From: Paulownia fortunei
Lineage: Eukaryota; Streptophyta; Magnoliopsida; Lamiales; Paulowniaceae
Direction: 5' to 3'
DNA: 64,000 bases
Assembly (NCBI GenBank): GCA_019321725.1
Contig: CM033120.1
Location: 18,506,278 to 18,570,277 of the forward strand
How positions within the stretch are numbered: position 1 is the stretch's first letter; each line of letters begins with the position of its first letter. Position numbers and translations under genes: made by a program. The notes below the pieces were generated by a model. The model worked only from the letters and a program-made list of their open reading frames with translations, was not told the origin of the DNA and did not search any database. Shown in pieces: positions 23,725 through 35,366 of the stretch.

Positions 23725-25509
23725 ATGTTGATTCGAAAAATAAGCAAAGCTGTATGTTCAAAAATGATTGCCCGGCTCAATAACCTCTTCTTGTACCCTG
23801 CTGTTCGTGAAAAAAATTCGACCCTTTTGCATAGCCCTCCATTTCATAAATTCTCAGGTATCCAGTTCTTCCACAGTTTGGAACCTCCCTCAAACAATCC
23901 TAAGCTTTTTATGGCTAAATCCGCAGCTCAGCCTCCAATTACCCTCTCCATCGATGGAATTCCACGTGTTGCCAAAACCGATGCACAGGCTGCACTTTTT
24001 GATTACTTGCATTGTACTAGGGGATTGAGCTTCCTGGATGCGGAGCACATAAGCAAGAACTCACCTCGGTTTCTTGCGGACCTGATTGCTAAGGTCGAAA
24101 GGGAGCAAGATGTGTCAAGAGCATTGTCAAAGTTCTTCAGGTACCATCCCATCAATGAGTTTGAGCCATTCTTTGAGAGTTTGGGCTTGAGCCCCACAGA
24201 ATTTGCATCTCTTCTTCCACGAGGGTTGATATTTCTGAATGATGATCAAGTCTTGCTTGATAACTATCATGCCCTTAGTGATTATGGTATACCACGGAGT
24301 AAGATAGGAAGGATGTACAAGGAAGTGAATGAAATATTCAGATATGAACTTGGGGCGTTGGATATGAAATTGAGGGCATACGAGCAATTAGGTTTGAGTA
24401 GATCAATCGTCATAAAGCTTGTAAGTTGCAGTCCCCTGCTTTTGTTTGGTGAAGTGAACAATGCATTTGTAAGGGTTCTTGACAAATTGAAAGAACTGGA
24501 GTTTGACAGCAACTGGATTGGAGGGTATTTGTCTAGCAAAAACACGTACAATTGGAATAGAATACTAGATACATTGTGTTTTCTTCATGAAGTAGGTTAT
24601 AATGATGCACAGATGGGGGCTTTGTTTAGGAAAGATACTGCTCTATTATTTCAAGGATCTGGGAAACAAGTCTATGTAGTGGTTGGTGCATTGCTTAAAT
24701 TGGGCCTCAACATGAATGAGGTTTATGCTTTGGTGTTGAAGAACCCTCAGATTCTATCACCCAAGTGCGCCAAGAACTTTTGGAAGGCATTGCATTTTCT
24801 CTTTGAGATAGGGATGGAACCAGAAAATATTGCCCAGATACTATCCAGCCACATGAAACTTTTGGGTTCCCACTCTCTAAAAGGACCCAAGACTGTGTTA
24901 AGGAACTTCAAAGGTGATAAGCATAGTCTATGTCAGACTATAAAAAAGGATCCATCCACATTTTTCAAGTTGGCTTTTAAGTTGAACAATTGTAGTGCAG
25001 AGTATGTGGCTGCTAGGAATCCGAACAATTTTGTGGAAAAAACAGAATTCTTACTGAGAATTGGTTATGTAGAAAATTCGGAAGAGATGGTGAAAGCTCT
25101 AAAACGCTTCCGAGGCAGAGGAGATCAGTTGCAGGAGAGATTTGATTGCCTGGTGCGGGCTGGTTTGGACTTCAATGCGGTATCAAGTATGGTCAAACAG
25201 GCCCCAACAGTTCTAAATCAGAGCAAAGATATTCTTGAAAAAAAGATTGACTGCTTGAAAAACTACTTGGGATACCCGGTGGATTCTATAGTGACTTTTC
25301 CATCTTATCTTTGCTATGATATGGAGAGAATTAGTATAAGATTTTCTATGTATGCATGGCTTAGAGAAAAAGGTGCTGCCAAGCCCGTGTTATCAGTGAG
25401 CACACTTCTTGCTTGTTCAGATGCACGATTTGTAAAATATTTTGTCAATATACATCCTGAAGGTCCAGCAGAGTGGGAAAATATTAAAAAATCATTAGCC
25501 TCAAGCTGA
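23725..25509 (+). CDS. mTERF-family organelle protein (MTEF18/SHOT1-like), single exon
   Basis: A nucleic-acid-binding mTERF protein of 594 aa that acts in organelle gene expression. The N-terminus (MLIRKISKAVCSKMIARLNN) is basic, hydroxylated and nearly free of acidic residues, as in a mitochondrial presequence. At least seven helical mTERF repeats follow, recognisable by L-x3-G-[LMY] and a downstream P-x-[IL]-L: for example ESLGLSPTEFASLLPRG, EQLGLSRSIVIKLVSCSP, LKLGLNMNEVYALVLKNP, FEIGMEPENIAQIL and VRAGLDFNAVSSMVKQAP. The C-terminus has the late-repeat pattern YLGYPVDSIVTFPSYLCYDME. By memory it is closest to the MTEF18/SHOT1 branch, with moderate certainty. The first in-frame ATG is at 23725; ATGs at 23764 and 23911 are alternatives, the former still leaving a targeting peptide. 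Confidence 0.88.
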   Translation: MLIRKISKAVCSKMIARLNNLFLYPAVREKNSTLLHSPPFHKFSGIQFFHSLEPPSNNPKLFMAKSAAQPPITLSIDGIPRVAKTDAQAALFDYLHCTRGLSFLDAEHISKNSPRFLADLIAKVEREQDVSRALSKFFRYHPINEFEPFFESLGLSPTEFASLLPRGLIFLNDDQVLLDNYHALSDYGIPRSKIGRMYKEVNEIFRYELGALDMKLRAYEQLGLSRSIVIKLVSCSPLLLFGEVNNAFVRVLDKLKELEFDSNWIGGYLSSKNTYNWNRILDTLCFLHEVGYNDAQMGALFRKDTALLFQGSGKQVYVVVGALLKLGLNMNEVYALVLKNPQILSPKCAKNFWKALHFLFEIGMEPENIAQILSSHMKLLGSHSLKGPKTVLRNFKGDKHSLCQTIKKDPSTFFKLAFKLNNCSAEYVAARNPNNFVEKTEFLLRIGYVENSEEMVKALKRFRGRGDQLQERFDCLVRAGLDFNAVSSMVKQAPTVLNQSKDILEKKIDCLKNYLGYPVDSIVTFPSYLCYDMERISIRFSMYAWLREKGAAKPVLSVSTLLACSDARFVKYFVNIHPEGPAEWENIKKSLASS

Positions 25510-26652
25510 GATCAATTATGTGCATGTAATGCAAATGCAACCTTGCCTCTTCTTGGAGTGCATCTTGTCTTTATTTGTCATTTCCTTTTTTCAACTTTTT
25601 GCTTCTTTTTTTTTTGTTTTTTGTTGTTTCTGCTTTTCTATTTGGAGGAACACCCCCCATGTTGAAACGTGTGAAGTCCAAAATTGCAGCCCAAAAATTG
25701 GATTGTGAGGTGGGCTAGTTCGGCCTGATATCTGCCCAAATAAAGATTGGCGGACATGAAATAGAGGCCCATTAGTTTCAACTAACACCTTAACGCTTTT
25801 AATTGTCTTTTAGTCACTTTTCAGCACGCTCCGTGGGCCGACTGACAATTGACAACGCGTGCTGAAGGGGTTGCAAGAAAAGGCGTGAGAGGTGTATGAA
25901 TTTAGGCAAATAGGTACTGCCAAATGCCAAACTGCCATCCCGTCACGTACACTGTAGTCCGGCGACAAGAAAAAAAAGAGGTACAAAAAAAACATAAAAA
26001 ACATCTGAGATTTGTATTGTCAGGTTCTAACCCCTCACCTTTTAATGTTTGTGCCTCGTTATAACATTCGCTAAAGCTAAAGTTGTTAATATTAGCAAGT
26101 CTTAGAATGCATGAATTTAACGCTGATCAGAACTTGCGTTTTTCAATTGTTTTGTCTGTCATCTTCTTTATTTATTTATTTTATTTTTTTTGTCTTTTGG
26201 AATCGAAGAATGCGATTTGCATTATGGATTCCGACTCCGGTTGGAGTTTGTGATACTTACTTTACCTGTAATATTTTTTTCTTGGTTCTGTCACTACAAT
26301 TATTTTAATCTTGGCTACTGCTTTAGTCCTCAATTTATTATTATTTAAGTTTCCCACAGGACCACAGCCACAAAACTTTTGAAGATAAAAAATACAAAAA
26401 ATATAATTACTCTTCATCAGCTATTTAAAAAACTATATTTAGGATGGGCTTCATTTGTCCTAAACGATACACCTCTTGAGATGTGAGTTAGGACCACTTG
26501 ATGGTTGATATACAATGTGCAGGGAATATAAACTATACCCTAAGCATTTAAATTCAATCAAGAGGTGATAACTTAGAGAAGCACATATTTCAAGGCTCAG
26601 TGTATAAATTTTCAACTTCAATTTTATAGTGAAAAAATAGAATAATTTAATA

Positions 26653-26871
26653 CTCCCTCCATTCTAAAATTATGTATTCTGTTTAAATTTATTAAAAAAA
26701 ATTATTAAAAGTTGAAAAAAATAAAACTTAAAATATGTCATCATAAATAGTGTCGGGGGAACTAATTGTGCTATGTATAACGACTTATAATGATACAATA
26801 TCTTTTGAAAAAAAAAAATACTTTGAAAAATAAATTTTATTTTATAGCAGATAAATTTGAAATAGAAAAAG
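26653..26871. mobile_element. Decayed Stowaway-like MITE, 219 bp
   Basis: The element is flanked by TA on each side, the Stowaway/Mariner target site. The left end CTCCCTCCATTCTAAAATTA is the classic Stowaway terminal sequence. The right end, read on the other strand, is CTTTTTCTATTTCAAATTTA; the first 13 positions differ only by C/T changes, as expected from decay of methylated cytosines. The inside is AT-rich and non-coding. Confidence 0.55.
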
Positions 26872-28348
26872 TAGGTAAAGAGTGTTTGTTAGAAAAATCT
26901 TAATAGCAAAGTGAGAATGCATTCCCGGAACCAAAGGTCCGTCACATTCTGGCCCACGTTCCCAACTCAATTTGCCACTTAATTTTGGTGTCTCGTTAAA
27001 TTATTAAAACTTGATAAAGCCAGCTATATACCCCACATGGGTTGGTATGGTTTGTTGAAGTCCATGTGGATGTCCCTTTTGGTCATATGAACCCTAATTA
27101 ATGCATTACACAATCTTGCTTTGTCAACTCTTTCTACCTCTGCCATCTGATCTGATCATCTCTGACATTGTTTTTTCACTTCCTTTATTGTCATTTTCTA
27201 CGTATTTCCATCTCCCAATGCTCAGGCCAAACTTCTTTACATGGTGCGCTTGAACTTCGACAAGTTCATGTCTTGTGCATTTTCTATCCACACACCCAAA
27301 AATTACTTGTTCCAGATACAGAGTACCCTTTTCTCTTACTTTTATTAGGATTTGTTTGTTTGTAAAATAATGTTTTTATTGAAAATGACAAAAAAAAATT
27401 GAAGTGGAAATTTCAAGTGTGAGCATTTAAAAAAGTATTGCATATTTATTATTGCAAATCTGTATGTCACTGCTGCAATTCAGAAAAAGTATGTTCTACA
27501 GCTAAAAGTAATTGCTAAAATGTATTACTCCTATTTAAGATATCACAAAAAAAAAAAAAAAAAAAATTCTAATGTGGGTTCAAAACTTAATCTTACATAC
27601 TTCCTTCCGTTTACAAAGTTATATATTATCTTATTTCAATTTTAGACCAAATTAAATAAGACAGCTCATGTGCCAAATTCTAAAATTTGATTTGACTATT
27701 CAACTTAATATATTTATTTGATAACAGTAATATTTAAGGTTTTAGGTTCAAAATTTAAGATCATATGAGTTTTAACAGTTGTTTTTATTTTTATTTTTTA
27801 TCAAATTTTCTTCTATTTTTTTGGATATAACTTAATTTGAATGAACCATGTAAATTTTTATAGATATTTCTGATTTAATACTTTTAATTCATGTTTAAGT
27901 TTTAACAATAACATGTATTACGAAGTTTTGTTTCGCACGCTTATTAATTCTCAATTACCAAATGAAAAAAAAAAAAAAACATTTATTTGCAGCTACTATT
28001 TATTATTTAATACAACAGCCCTTTCTTCAAGTTTTATGTAGCGGAATTGCTCTTTCCAGAACTGAATTTGTTAAATCAGGAAGTTTCTTCTTTCACGAGT
28101 TGTCATGATTGGGATGCAATCTGTTTGCTTTCCGATTTCGAGAATTTTCCCTTTTTCTGGATTCCTTCATATGCACAGGTTTTCCTCAGATTTCAGATTA
28201 CTTATATACATCATCAAAAAACAATCTTGGATTCATGCGCTTTGTACCGTATTCACTGGCCCTCGACAGCGTTGTTCCAGTAGAACGACTTATTAAAAAG
28301 GTCAGATTTTCCATTCCACTTTGAATTTTAAGACCAGCCCTTTTACTG

Positions 28349-28392
28349 TCTCTCTCTCTCTCGTGAGCGCGCGCGCGCGCACACACACACAC
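28349..28392. repeat. Compound (CT)n-(GC)n-(AC)n microsatellite
   Basis: A (TC)7 run is followed by TCGTGA, then seven GC units (28367-28380) and six AC units (28381-28392). The last 26 bases alternate strictly purine/pyrimidine. It lies in the proposed leader intron of the O-fucosyltransferase gene. Seen directly. Confidence 0.9.
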
Positions 28393-28846
28393 TTTCTTGG
28401 AATTGCATGCGTCAACTTTTTGAAGTATTTGGTTTTTCTTTGCACCAATTATGATAGAATTGGATTTAGGCTTAGAAGATTTATAGATTTGAACTGAATT
28501 GTTCCTTTGCGTTAAGGCACCATATTCATCGATTTGAGTAAAAACGACTATTTCTTCCTTGTTCTTATCCTATTCTTTTATGTATTGCTTTTCTTGATCT
28601 CATCGAAATCAATCTGTAGTTCTCTATGCGAAGTCTTATTGGTTGAATTGGTTGTAATTTGTCCTTTTCTTCTGCCCTGCCACAGGAGAGAAATGTTGGT
28701 TTTCAGTTCTCGTGGCTTTTCACTGATGAAGTGATTGAAGTGGATAAATGTGAATGGATTCCTTGGTTTTAGATAGAGTTGAAGTGGGTTGCTGTAGATT
28801 GTTATTGGATTGATTTGATTTCATAAACCCCAAGCCTGGATCTCGA

Positions 28847-30166
28847 ATGGACTTACTGTGTTTTAAGCATTTGAGATTCTTTGGACTGCATTTAAGTTCT
28901 CTGGCATGCAAATGTGTGGTCTTGGCTGTCATTGCTTTGGTTTTTAGAGCAGTTTGTCTTCCTAGATTCTCTGGCTTTGGTGGCATTGAACAGAGCAATT
29001 TATTTCCAGTCAACAATAGGCTGACGTTGAATATTAATGGAAATTCCAAGTTTTTAGAGGTTCCTCAAATCATATGGGGTTTGAATAATCAAAAAATTGC
29101 ATTTGCAAGAGCTTGTTTAACTGCAAGAATGCTGAATCGAACACTTTTGATGCCTAGCTTGAGTGCCTCGCTGTTTTACAAAGAGGTTGATCTGCTGAAA
29201 CCAATTTCATTTGATAAGGTCTTCCAATTCGAAAAATTTAATTTTCTCTGCAAGGGGTTTGTCCAGTTGGGCCGTTATTCAGAAGTTTCAAACAGAACTG
29301 ATGTCTTTGAGCTGCAAAAGGGAAGTGGACGGAGATGGACGATTGAGAAAGATTTAGGGCAGTTGAGACAGTTCAGTAAGCATCCCTATGATGGGTACGA
29401 AATCATCCGGATAGTTGGCAAGAACCCCTTTTTGTGGCATGATCATTGGCCAATTAAAGAATATGCAAAGGTCTTTGAGTGCTTAGTCTTGGTGGAAGAA
29501 ATATCTAGAGAAGCTGATAAGGTTGTTTCCATGATTAGAGAGATTGGATTGGAAGAACACCGTAGAGTTGGTTCATCACAAAATGGTATCAATTTATTGT
29601 TACAGTCGGTGCCTTATGTGGCTGTCCACATGAGAATTGAAAAAGACTGGATGATACACTGCAAGAAGCTGGAGCAGAGATTAAATATAAGTGAAATTTG
29701 TAGCAGTAAGGAGCAGATTATGCGAAGAGTGGGAAACATTGCGGGATTGAAAACTCCAATTGTTGTATATCTTGCAGTTGCTGATGATCTTCTTGAAGAT
29801 AACTCTATACTGGCTGGTTGGAAGGAAGGTTTGCTTCCTTTTGAGAAGAAAAAGTTGGGTGTTTTCGATATATATAAGAAGCACCCCTATCTGATTCAAT
29901 CAGCTATTGACTACGAAGTTTGCTTGAGATCTGATGTGTTTGTCGGGAACAGCTTTTCGACTTTCTCTAGCCTTGTAGTTCTTGATAGAACTCAAAACAT
30001 GAACACCATAGGTCTTACAGAATGGTGTGGATTAGATGTTAGATGGCCTTCTTACGCCTACAATTTAGAAGGTGAATCAAAAGGCCCACGTCCATGGGCA
30101 GCCAATATGTCTGACTTGAGCCTCCAAGCCATTAGTTATGGTTCTAATCATATTTCTTGCCCATGA
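28847..30166 (+). CDS. O-fucosyltransferase-like protein (OFUT family), single exon
   Basis: A Golgi-type glycosyltransferase-like protein of 439 aa from the plant protein-O-fucosyltransferase-related family; its donor and acceptor are not shown here. It has a type II membrane layout: a short N-terminus, a hydrophobic anchor at about residues 17-40 (LACKCVVLAVIALVFRAVCL), then a lumenal domain. Family marks are the early IIWGLNNQKIAFARACLTARMLN region, the VAVHMRIEKDW block (258-268; the His-Met-Arg segment corresponds to the family's HxRxE-like site) and the late DYEVCLRSDVFVGNSFSTFS block. It appears closest to the Arabidopsis OFUT23 (At3g05320) type, from memory. Length agrees with that group. 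The start is the ATG at 28847. The 5' leader probably contains an intron and small upstream ORFs. Confidence 0.88.
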   Translation: MDLLCFKHLRFFGLHLSSLACKCVVLAVIALVFRAVCLPRFSGFGGIEQSNLFPVNNRLTLNINGNSKFLEVPQIIWGLNNQKIAFARACLTARMLNRTLLMPSLSASLFYKEVDLLKPISFDKVFQFEKFNFLCKGFVQLGRYSEVSNRTDVFELQKGSGRRWTIEKDLGQLRQFSKHPYDGYEIIRIVGKNPFLWHDHWPIKEYAKVFECLVLVEEISREADKVVSMIREIGLEEHRRVGSSQNGINLLLQSVPYVAVHMRIEKDWMIHCKKLEQRLNISEICSSKEQIMRRVGNIAGLKTPIVVYLAVADDLLEDNSILAGWKEGLLPFEKKKLGVFDIYKKHPYLIQSAIDYEVCLRSDVFVGNSFSTFSSLVVLDRTQNMNTIGLTEWCGLDVRWPSYAYNLEGESKGPRPWAANMSDLSLQAISYGSNHISCP

Positions 30167-32780
30167 TTTTTGAATTTGGTTGACATGCTACTCTCATGAG
30201 AAACATGTAGATGATTGCTCTCAGCCTTGTAGTGTGATTCCCTTTTGGAGAAATTGGTGGTATATCTTCAATTTTTTTGTAGACAACGTCAGGTATAGAA
30301 ATTCTGAAACAGCATATGAATGGGAATTCCGGGTATACCTTCGGTTTTGTAAATCTTGAGTTTTAGGTTACCTTGATATTTTTTTCACCTAAGTTGAGTT
30401 GAAACTGTTCATTTGGTGGGATACTTTTAATCATTTGTAGGACAAATCTTTCGAGATGCTACGAAGCTATCCTTCTATACTCTTATGGACCTGTCTGTGA
30501 GACAAGGTTTTTGTAATTTTTGTTTGGGCATAAATGATATATTGGATGTATTTTTGAGTCAGATTGTCCATTAATTGAAGTCGCTCAAGTTATTGCAAAT
30601 CCATAAGCTGTAAAGGAAGGGGGAATTTGCAGTTGATGCTATACTGCTAGTTGACTGGTAATAATTGCTGGTTTTTGATGGCAATAAATAGCCCTACGTG
30701 AATGTTTTAATTGGGAGACTCTTTTCTTGTATTTTCTGCTGCTCTTAACTGCTTTAGGTATGAGGCGTTGAACGGTTGGGGGTTGTGGCATTAGAATGGA
30801 TCTGACATTTTCTGCAGGAGGTGGTCCCATTACCACTAGGTAAAGACATTAGCAGCCATCATTCTTTCAACTGCATTTGTGCTTATAGTTAGTTGCATTT
30901 GAGTAATTGAGTTTAACTAGCACACTTGCCTTCTCACATCATCTCTGTTTTCCATAAAGCTACTTTAATTTTTGACCTATCTATTTATGATGGGTGAATT
31001 CATTTCCTATAGTGTATTTTGCTTTGAATGGTGGTCGGGAGTCTGTCAAGTGTCACTACAAATGGCTTTCAGAAACAAGTTTTCTGAATTAAGGTGAGCT
31101 TAGGATCCAACAGTGGTCTATTGTGGAGTTTTCCAAATGGTTTGAAATAAAAAAAAATTAACTGAGGCAAGCATATTTCAATATTTTGATATTTAAATTT
31201 AACTATAGTTTCAATCATTGCTTTGTTACACTCCATTTGTTATTGAGTCTCCAGTCTCCACCAAATTTATTTATTTATTTAATCAATTTTTTATTTATTT
31301 GTTGTTGTTGTTTTTGACATAAATCTCCAACCCAGGAAAATGACAGATGATCTGACAGTATATTGGTTGATTTGCATGCTCTAATCTCTATTGCCCCCAT
31401 CTTCCCTATATTAGTAGTTTCATCAAGATCACTGTCAAGTAGGGTCAAGTAGTGGTGTTCAACCAAATCCCAAAATTATTTCAATCGATCAATCAATCCA
31501 AACTCTACGGCACATGGCTGATTGGCAACTTGATTGGTTGGTTTTGGATTTATTCCCCCCCCAAGACCACATTATCACGATCAAGTATAATTTAATTATT
31601 TCCAAATTGTAAAAGACTAGTGCATCAACCACAATGTTTACCTTATATATTGTACAACATATTAAGTTATAATACAAATACTGAGTTATATTAATTAAGA
31701 ATACGACATCAACTTCTTTGAAAAATGAAAAAAAGATATCATAAGTTTTTTCTTATACCTCCCTGTTCATTTTAAGTGTCACACTGCCTATTATTTTTGA
31801 GTTAATTATATAAGTTATTATTTAACACTAAATTTTAAAATTTGTTATCAGTTATTGTTCTAATTTGTACTTAAAATATAGATTTCAATGCCTTAAGTTG
31901 AGGTGTACATCCATCCCAACCCAAATAAACCTCAAAGTAATTTTTTAATTAACAAAATCAACCCTCGGTGCAACACCCTACTGTGAATTACAATAACAAG
32001 CACCACTTAAAATCTTTTTGAATTTTCCTTTAGTCATACTGATCCAGCCAATAGTGCAACCCAATGGGCAGTACAGAGAAAATGTGCCGAACCTCTCTCC
32101 TCCTCCTCCTCCTCCTCCTCATACAGTGTAATTTGTTTTGTGCTGCACTTATAGTGCATGAAATTTCACTTGCAAGAAAAAAAATATAAATAGATACAAT
32201 CTGAGGGGGAAACCCTTTCCAGAATGTTCCCTTCACATTTTTCTTGAAAACCCTAACCTAAGTAATATATTCTTTAGTATTTTTTGCACCAAAATCCAAG
32301 TTCCACAGTTGGCCATACATTTGGGAAACATGGAAAACAGTACCATTTTCTAAAGGCTGGTATCATCCTCTGATGAGAAGAGGATTCAAAAATGTAGTAT
32401 GCAAGTACATAACATGTTTATTGAAAAACTCCCTTAACATCAAGAAGAGAAAAATATTAAGTCTTGAGTACCACGGAGGGAAAGGGATGAACCAAAACTT
32501 GCCACAATCATGAAAATCTGTTTGCCTTCTTGCCTTTAATTTGTCAAGAAAATGTTTTCATCATGTTCTCCTTCCATTTCTTTCTTCTCTCTTCTAGAGA
32601 AGGAAGGTGTCTATCAAGAAAGAAATTCTAATGCATGCAGGAAGAAATTGCACGCCCAAAGGTTATGACCGGGTCTATTTGCTGAACGGTGTGAGAGTGA
32701 GGCACTCTAAACCCCATATCATGCCTTTCTGAAATGCATATCAACTCCTTTTTTGCTGTGCAATGCTCAATGTTTTAGGC
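30167..32780. other. Intergenic region between convergent genes
   Basis: This region holds the 3' ends of the O-fucosyltransferase (+) and the RBR ligase (-). No gene was found. A (TCC)n microsatellite lies at 32098-32120. Near 31757 a CCTCCCTGTTCATTTTAAGT end resembles a Stowaway MITE, with a possible partner (ACTTAAAATAT) near 31869, but the element is too decayed to call. Confidence 0.45.
32098..32120. repeat. (TCC)n microsatellite
   Basis: A trinucleotide run of about eight units, seen directly. It lies about 660 bases past the RBR stop codon, outside any recognised exon. Confidence 0.85.
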
Positions 32781-35366
32781 TCATTGGATGCAGTCTTCAT
32801 AGTAATTATCGCTTATAACGGAGACAAATCTTTCAAGCCAAGGCAGCTGATCCAGATCCTTCATGGCATCAACATAGGTATCTGTACAGTGTGGTGGAGA
32901 CTGATATGGTTGGTGATCAGTCAAACTGAAACCCCCAGCAAGAAACCTATGGATCAGCGCCAGTTGTGATCTCTCTTGATCTGAATATGCATCCATCATC
33001 ATTGAGAGTGACTCAAACGAGTCCCATGCCCATTCCTCAAACTGTTGGGTAGGATAAGTGGCCAAAGTGTCAGAATGATCTTCATCCCAAAATGCACATT
33101 GACATGTCTGTTGCCCATCCCTATATTCCGCACCACAAGAATAACAGAACTCGTGACCACACCTGCAGAAACAGAGAAGGAGCAACTGAATTGAGAGCTA
33201 AGTCAACATTTTCAAGTTACATGCAGAATTTCCTCAGCAAATATGTTGACATGCAGAATTATAATGTTTGGAATCAGTAATTTCTATAAGATTTCAGGAT
33301 GCTGTATCCAACCCACGAATCATGTTCAGCATGTGAAGTGAGGTTAATGAAATAAAGTTATGCCAACAATTGAGTTGAAAACTGATACGTTGTGAATTCA
33401 ACAACTAGTAAAGAAACAGAGGTCTCTACAACAGTAGAGGTGCCCAATTCAACCAATTTAACTGAGGTCATAGGTCTCCTTCTAGATAGCCAGTAATTTA
33501 AGATGACCAAGAACAGAAAGTTCACTGTTGACACTGAAGATAAAGTTTGTAACTTCTCAGTTTGCCAGAGAAGGGAAAATAAATTAAAACAAGCCATTGT
33601 CCATCAGTATCTCACGGTGTCATTCCAAAGTCTAGAGTAGAGGCAAGCCTCATCGTTGCTTACTAGCTTCCATTAAATGATACTATAAAATAGGTTTTTG
33701 CAGAGGGAGGAACACATTTTTAATCATCAATTTCCTTCTAACAAATTAATTGTCCGGTATTAATACAGATTACTAGTGGGGAAGAAACATATACAAAAGG
33801 CATCTCCCATGGCATAGCCATACAGACAGGTGCATGCTTTAATCATTCCACCAGTCAAGATGCAATGGAGTTTTGCACAAAAATAAAAGGATTTTCAATT
33901 AATTAAGATGCATTATTATTTAAAAAGAAATAGCCTTACCAGCATGTCAAGTGGTAGCAACCGTGTGTGAGTTCAACCATCCTCCGGCACTGTGGGCAAC
34001 GCCTCCATCTTTTATGTAGTGCCAGACTATGCGAGGTCAAATCACAGGCATCCCTCCCCTCCAATGGGAGATTTTGGTACTCTTCACAGGTAATTAAAGA
34101 GTGCCAGGGGAACCCACAATCAACGCATATGGATCTCTGGCAAACAGGACACTCCACACAACTGTTCTCTGACTGACTTGAGGAACTTGCCTTAGTAGAC
34201 AAGCATTCTCGAGGATCAAGCAGTACTGAGCAATTAGGATATGGACAATAAATCTTATCCGAGTTGAGAATGTTTGCTTCTGCAAGGACTCTCTCCAAAG
34301 ATTCATAAGAGATAACTGGAAGAAAAGATCGACATTCAAAGGCCGAAATAAAGTTTTTGCATCTCAATTGCGGGCATCTGATGGGTACTTGAGCAGATTG
34401 TATTTTTCCCTCAACATAGGTTTTCAAGCAGTGCGAACAAAATTTGTGGGAACATTTGAATGAAAGCATCATTGAGGAAAGCTTCTCCTCACAACAGATT
34501 GAGCAACTTTCTGTTATTTTCTCTTCCTCAGCAGGTAAAGAGACTATACCAACAGCCACTTTAGCTAACTGTAAGGACTTCTGTAGTTCAATTCCAGGGA
34601 CAAATTTGAGAATAAAGGTCTCCATGTTACTGGCTTGTTCTAGGATCCTTTGTGTCAGCGCCAATAGAAGAGGATTTTCAAGTGCCTCATTGTGTGTAAT
34701 CTGAAAGAAAATTATACCAAATTGACATTATATTGCAAGATATAAGAGGAGGAGACAGAAGCAACATTTAAATATGACGGTTCAGAGGTTTTGCCGAGAA
34801 ATGTAGGAGTTTTTACAATGTTATAACTGCTTGGTATAATTACTGATTATGAAGTACATACTCATTAACACTGGCAAATTAAAAGATTAAAAAATGAAAT
34901 ATGATTAAAATTGAACCTAGGAATTTCTCACCTGATTGTACAAGACTTCAGAATCGGTGAAGGCCAACACCTGCCTAATATTGTTCTGTATAGCCACAGA
35001 CAAACCATCGAGCAAAGCTAAATAATTTGCGACCAATTCTTCTACATAGAAATCAAGCCTTTTCTGGACTCGAATGGGGGAAGCATTACATGACCTCTCC
35101 ATGATCACCCCAATTCCAGAAATTCGAGAACCAGAATCTCCAGGGCCTGCAACAGAGACACCCTTGAAATACATTGTTACGGAATGTTCATCAAGATTGT
35201 CATCAGAATCCAACTTTACATTTTCTTCCCTCTCCTTCAATTCATCCTCATCCTCACAACAGCTTCTGAACTCTTCTTCATCTTCTTCCAGTTTCACTTC
35301 TGTAGTTCCACTCATGACTATGCTGTCAGTAAGAACTCTTTGTTGCTCCATAGCGACAGACAACAT
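32781..35366 (-). CDS. RBR (RING-IBR-RING) E3 ubiquitin ligase with RNase H-like N-terminus, 3 exons
   Basis: A 525-aa ubiquitin ligase. Exons, in transcript order, are 34932-35366, 33940-34700 and 32781-33162. An acidic N-terminus (EEDEEE..., residues 22-60) is followed by an RNase H-like domain (about 65-150; SGIGVIMERS, LALLDGLSVAI, AFTDSEVLYNQ). RING1 begins C211-x2-C214 with C228-x-H230-x2-C233-x2-C236 and CPQLRC. The IBR follows (CPYPNC... CVECPVCQRSICVDC), then RING2 (CPQCRRMVELTHGCYHLTC). By family knowledge RBR ligases pass ubiquitin through a RING2 cysteine; this is C398, the last full codon of exon 2. The next residue, split by the intron, is Trp where Arg is common. The RNase H-like plus RBR layout is known in plants (RSL1-like group). 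The start is the ATG at 35366 or the in-frame ATG at 35351. Confidence 0.9.

Larger units (their letters stand above)
25510..28846. other. Intergenic region, mTERF to O-fucosyltransferase
   Basis: No gene was found. It holds the mTERF 3' UTR, a decayed Stowaway-like MITE (26653-26871), A runs at 27546 and 27967, and the probable leader of the O-fucosyltransferase gene. A candidate leader intron runs 28301-28685 (AAAAG|GTCAGA to TGCCACAG). After it, the leader would contain an upstream 13-codon ORF starting at 28692 and a minimal ATG-TGA at 28748-28753. Confidence 0.4.
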
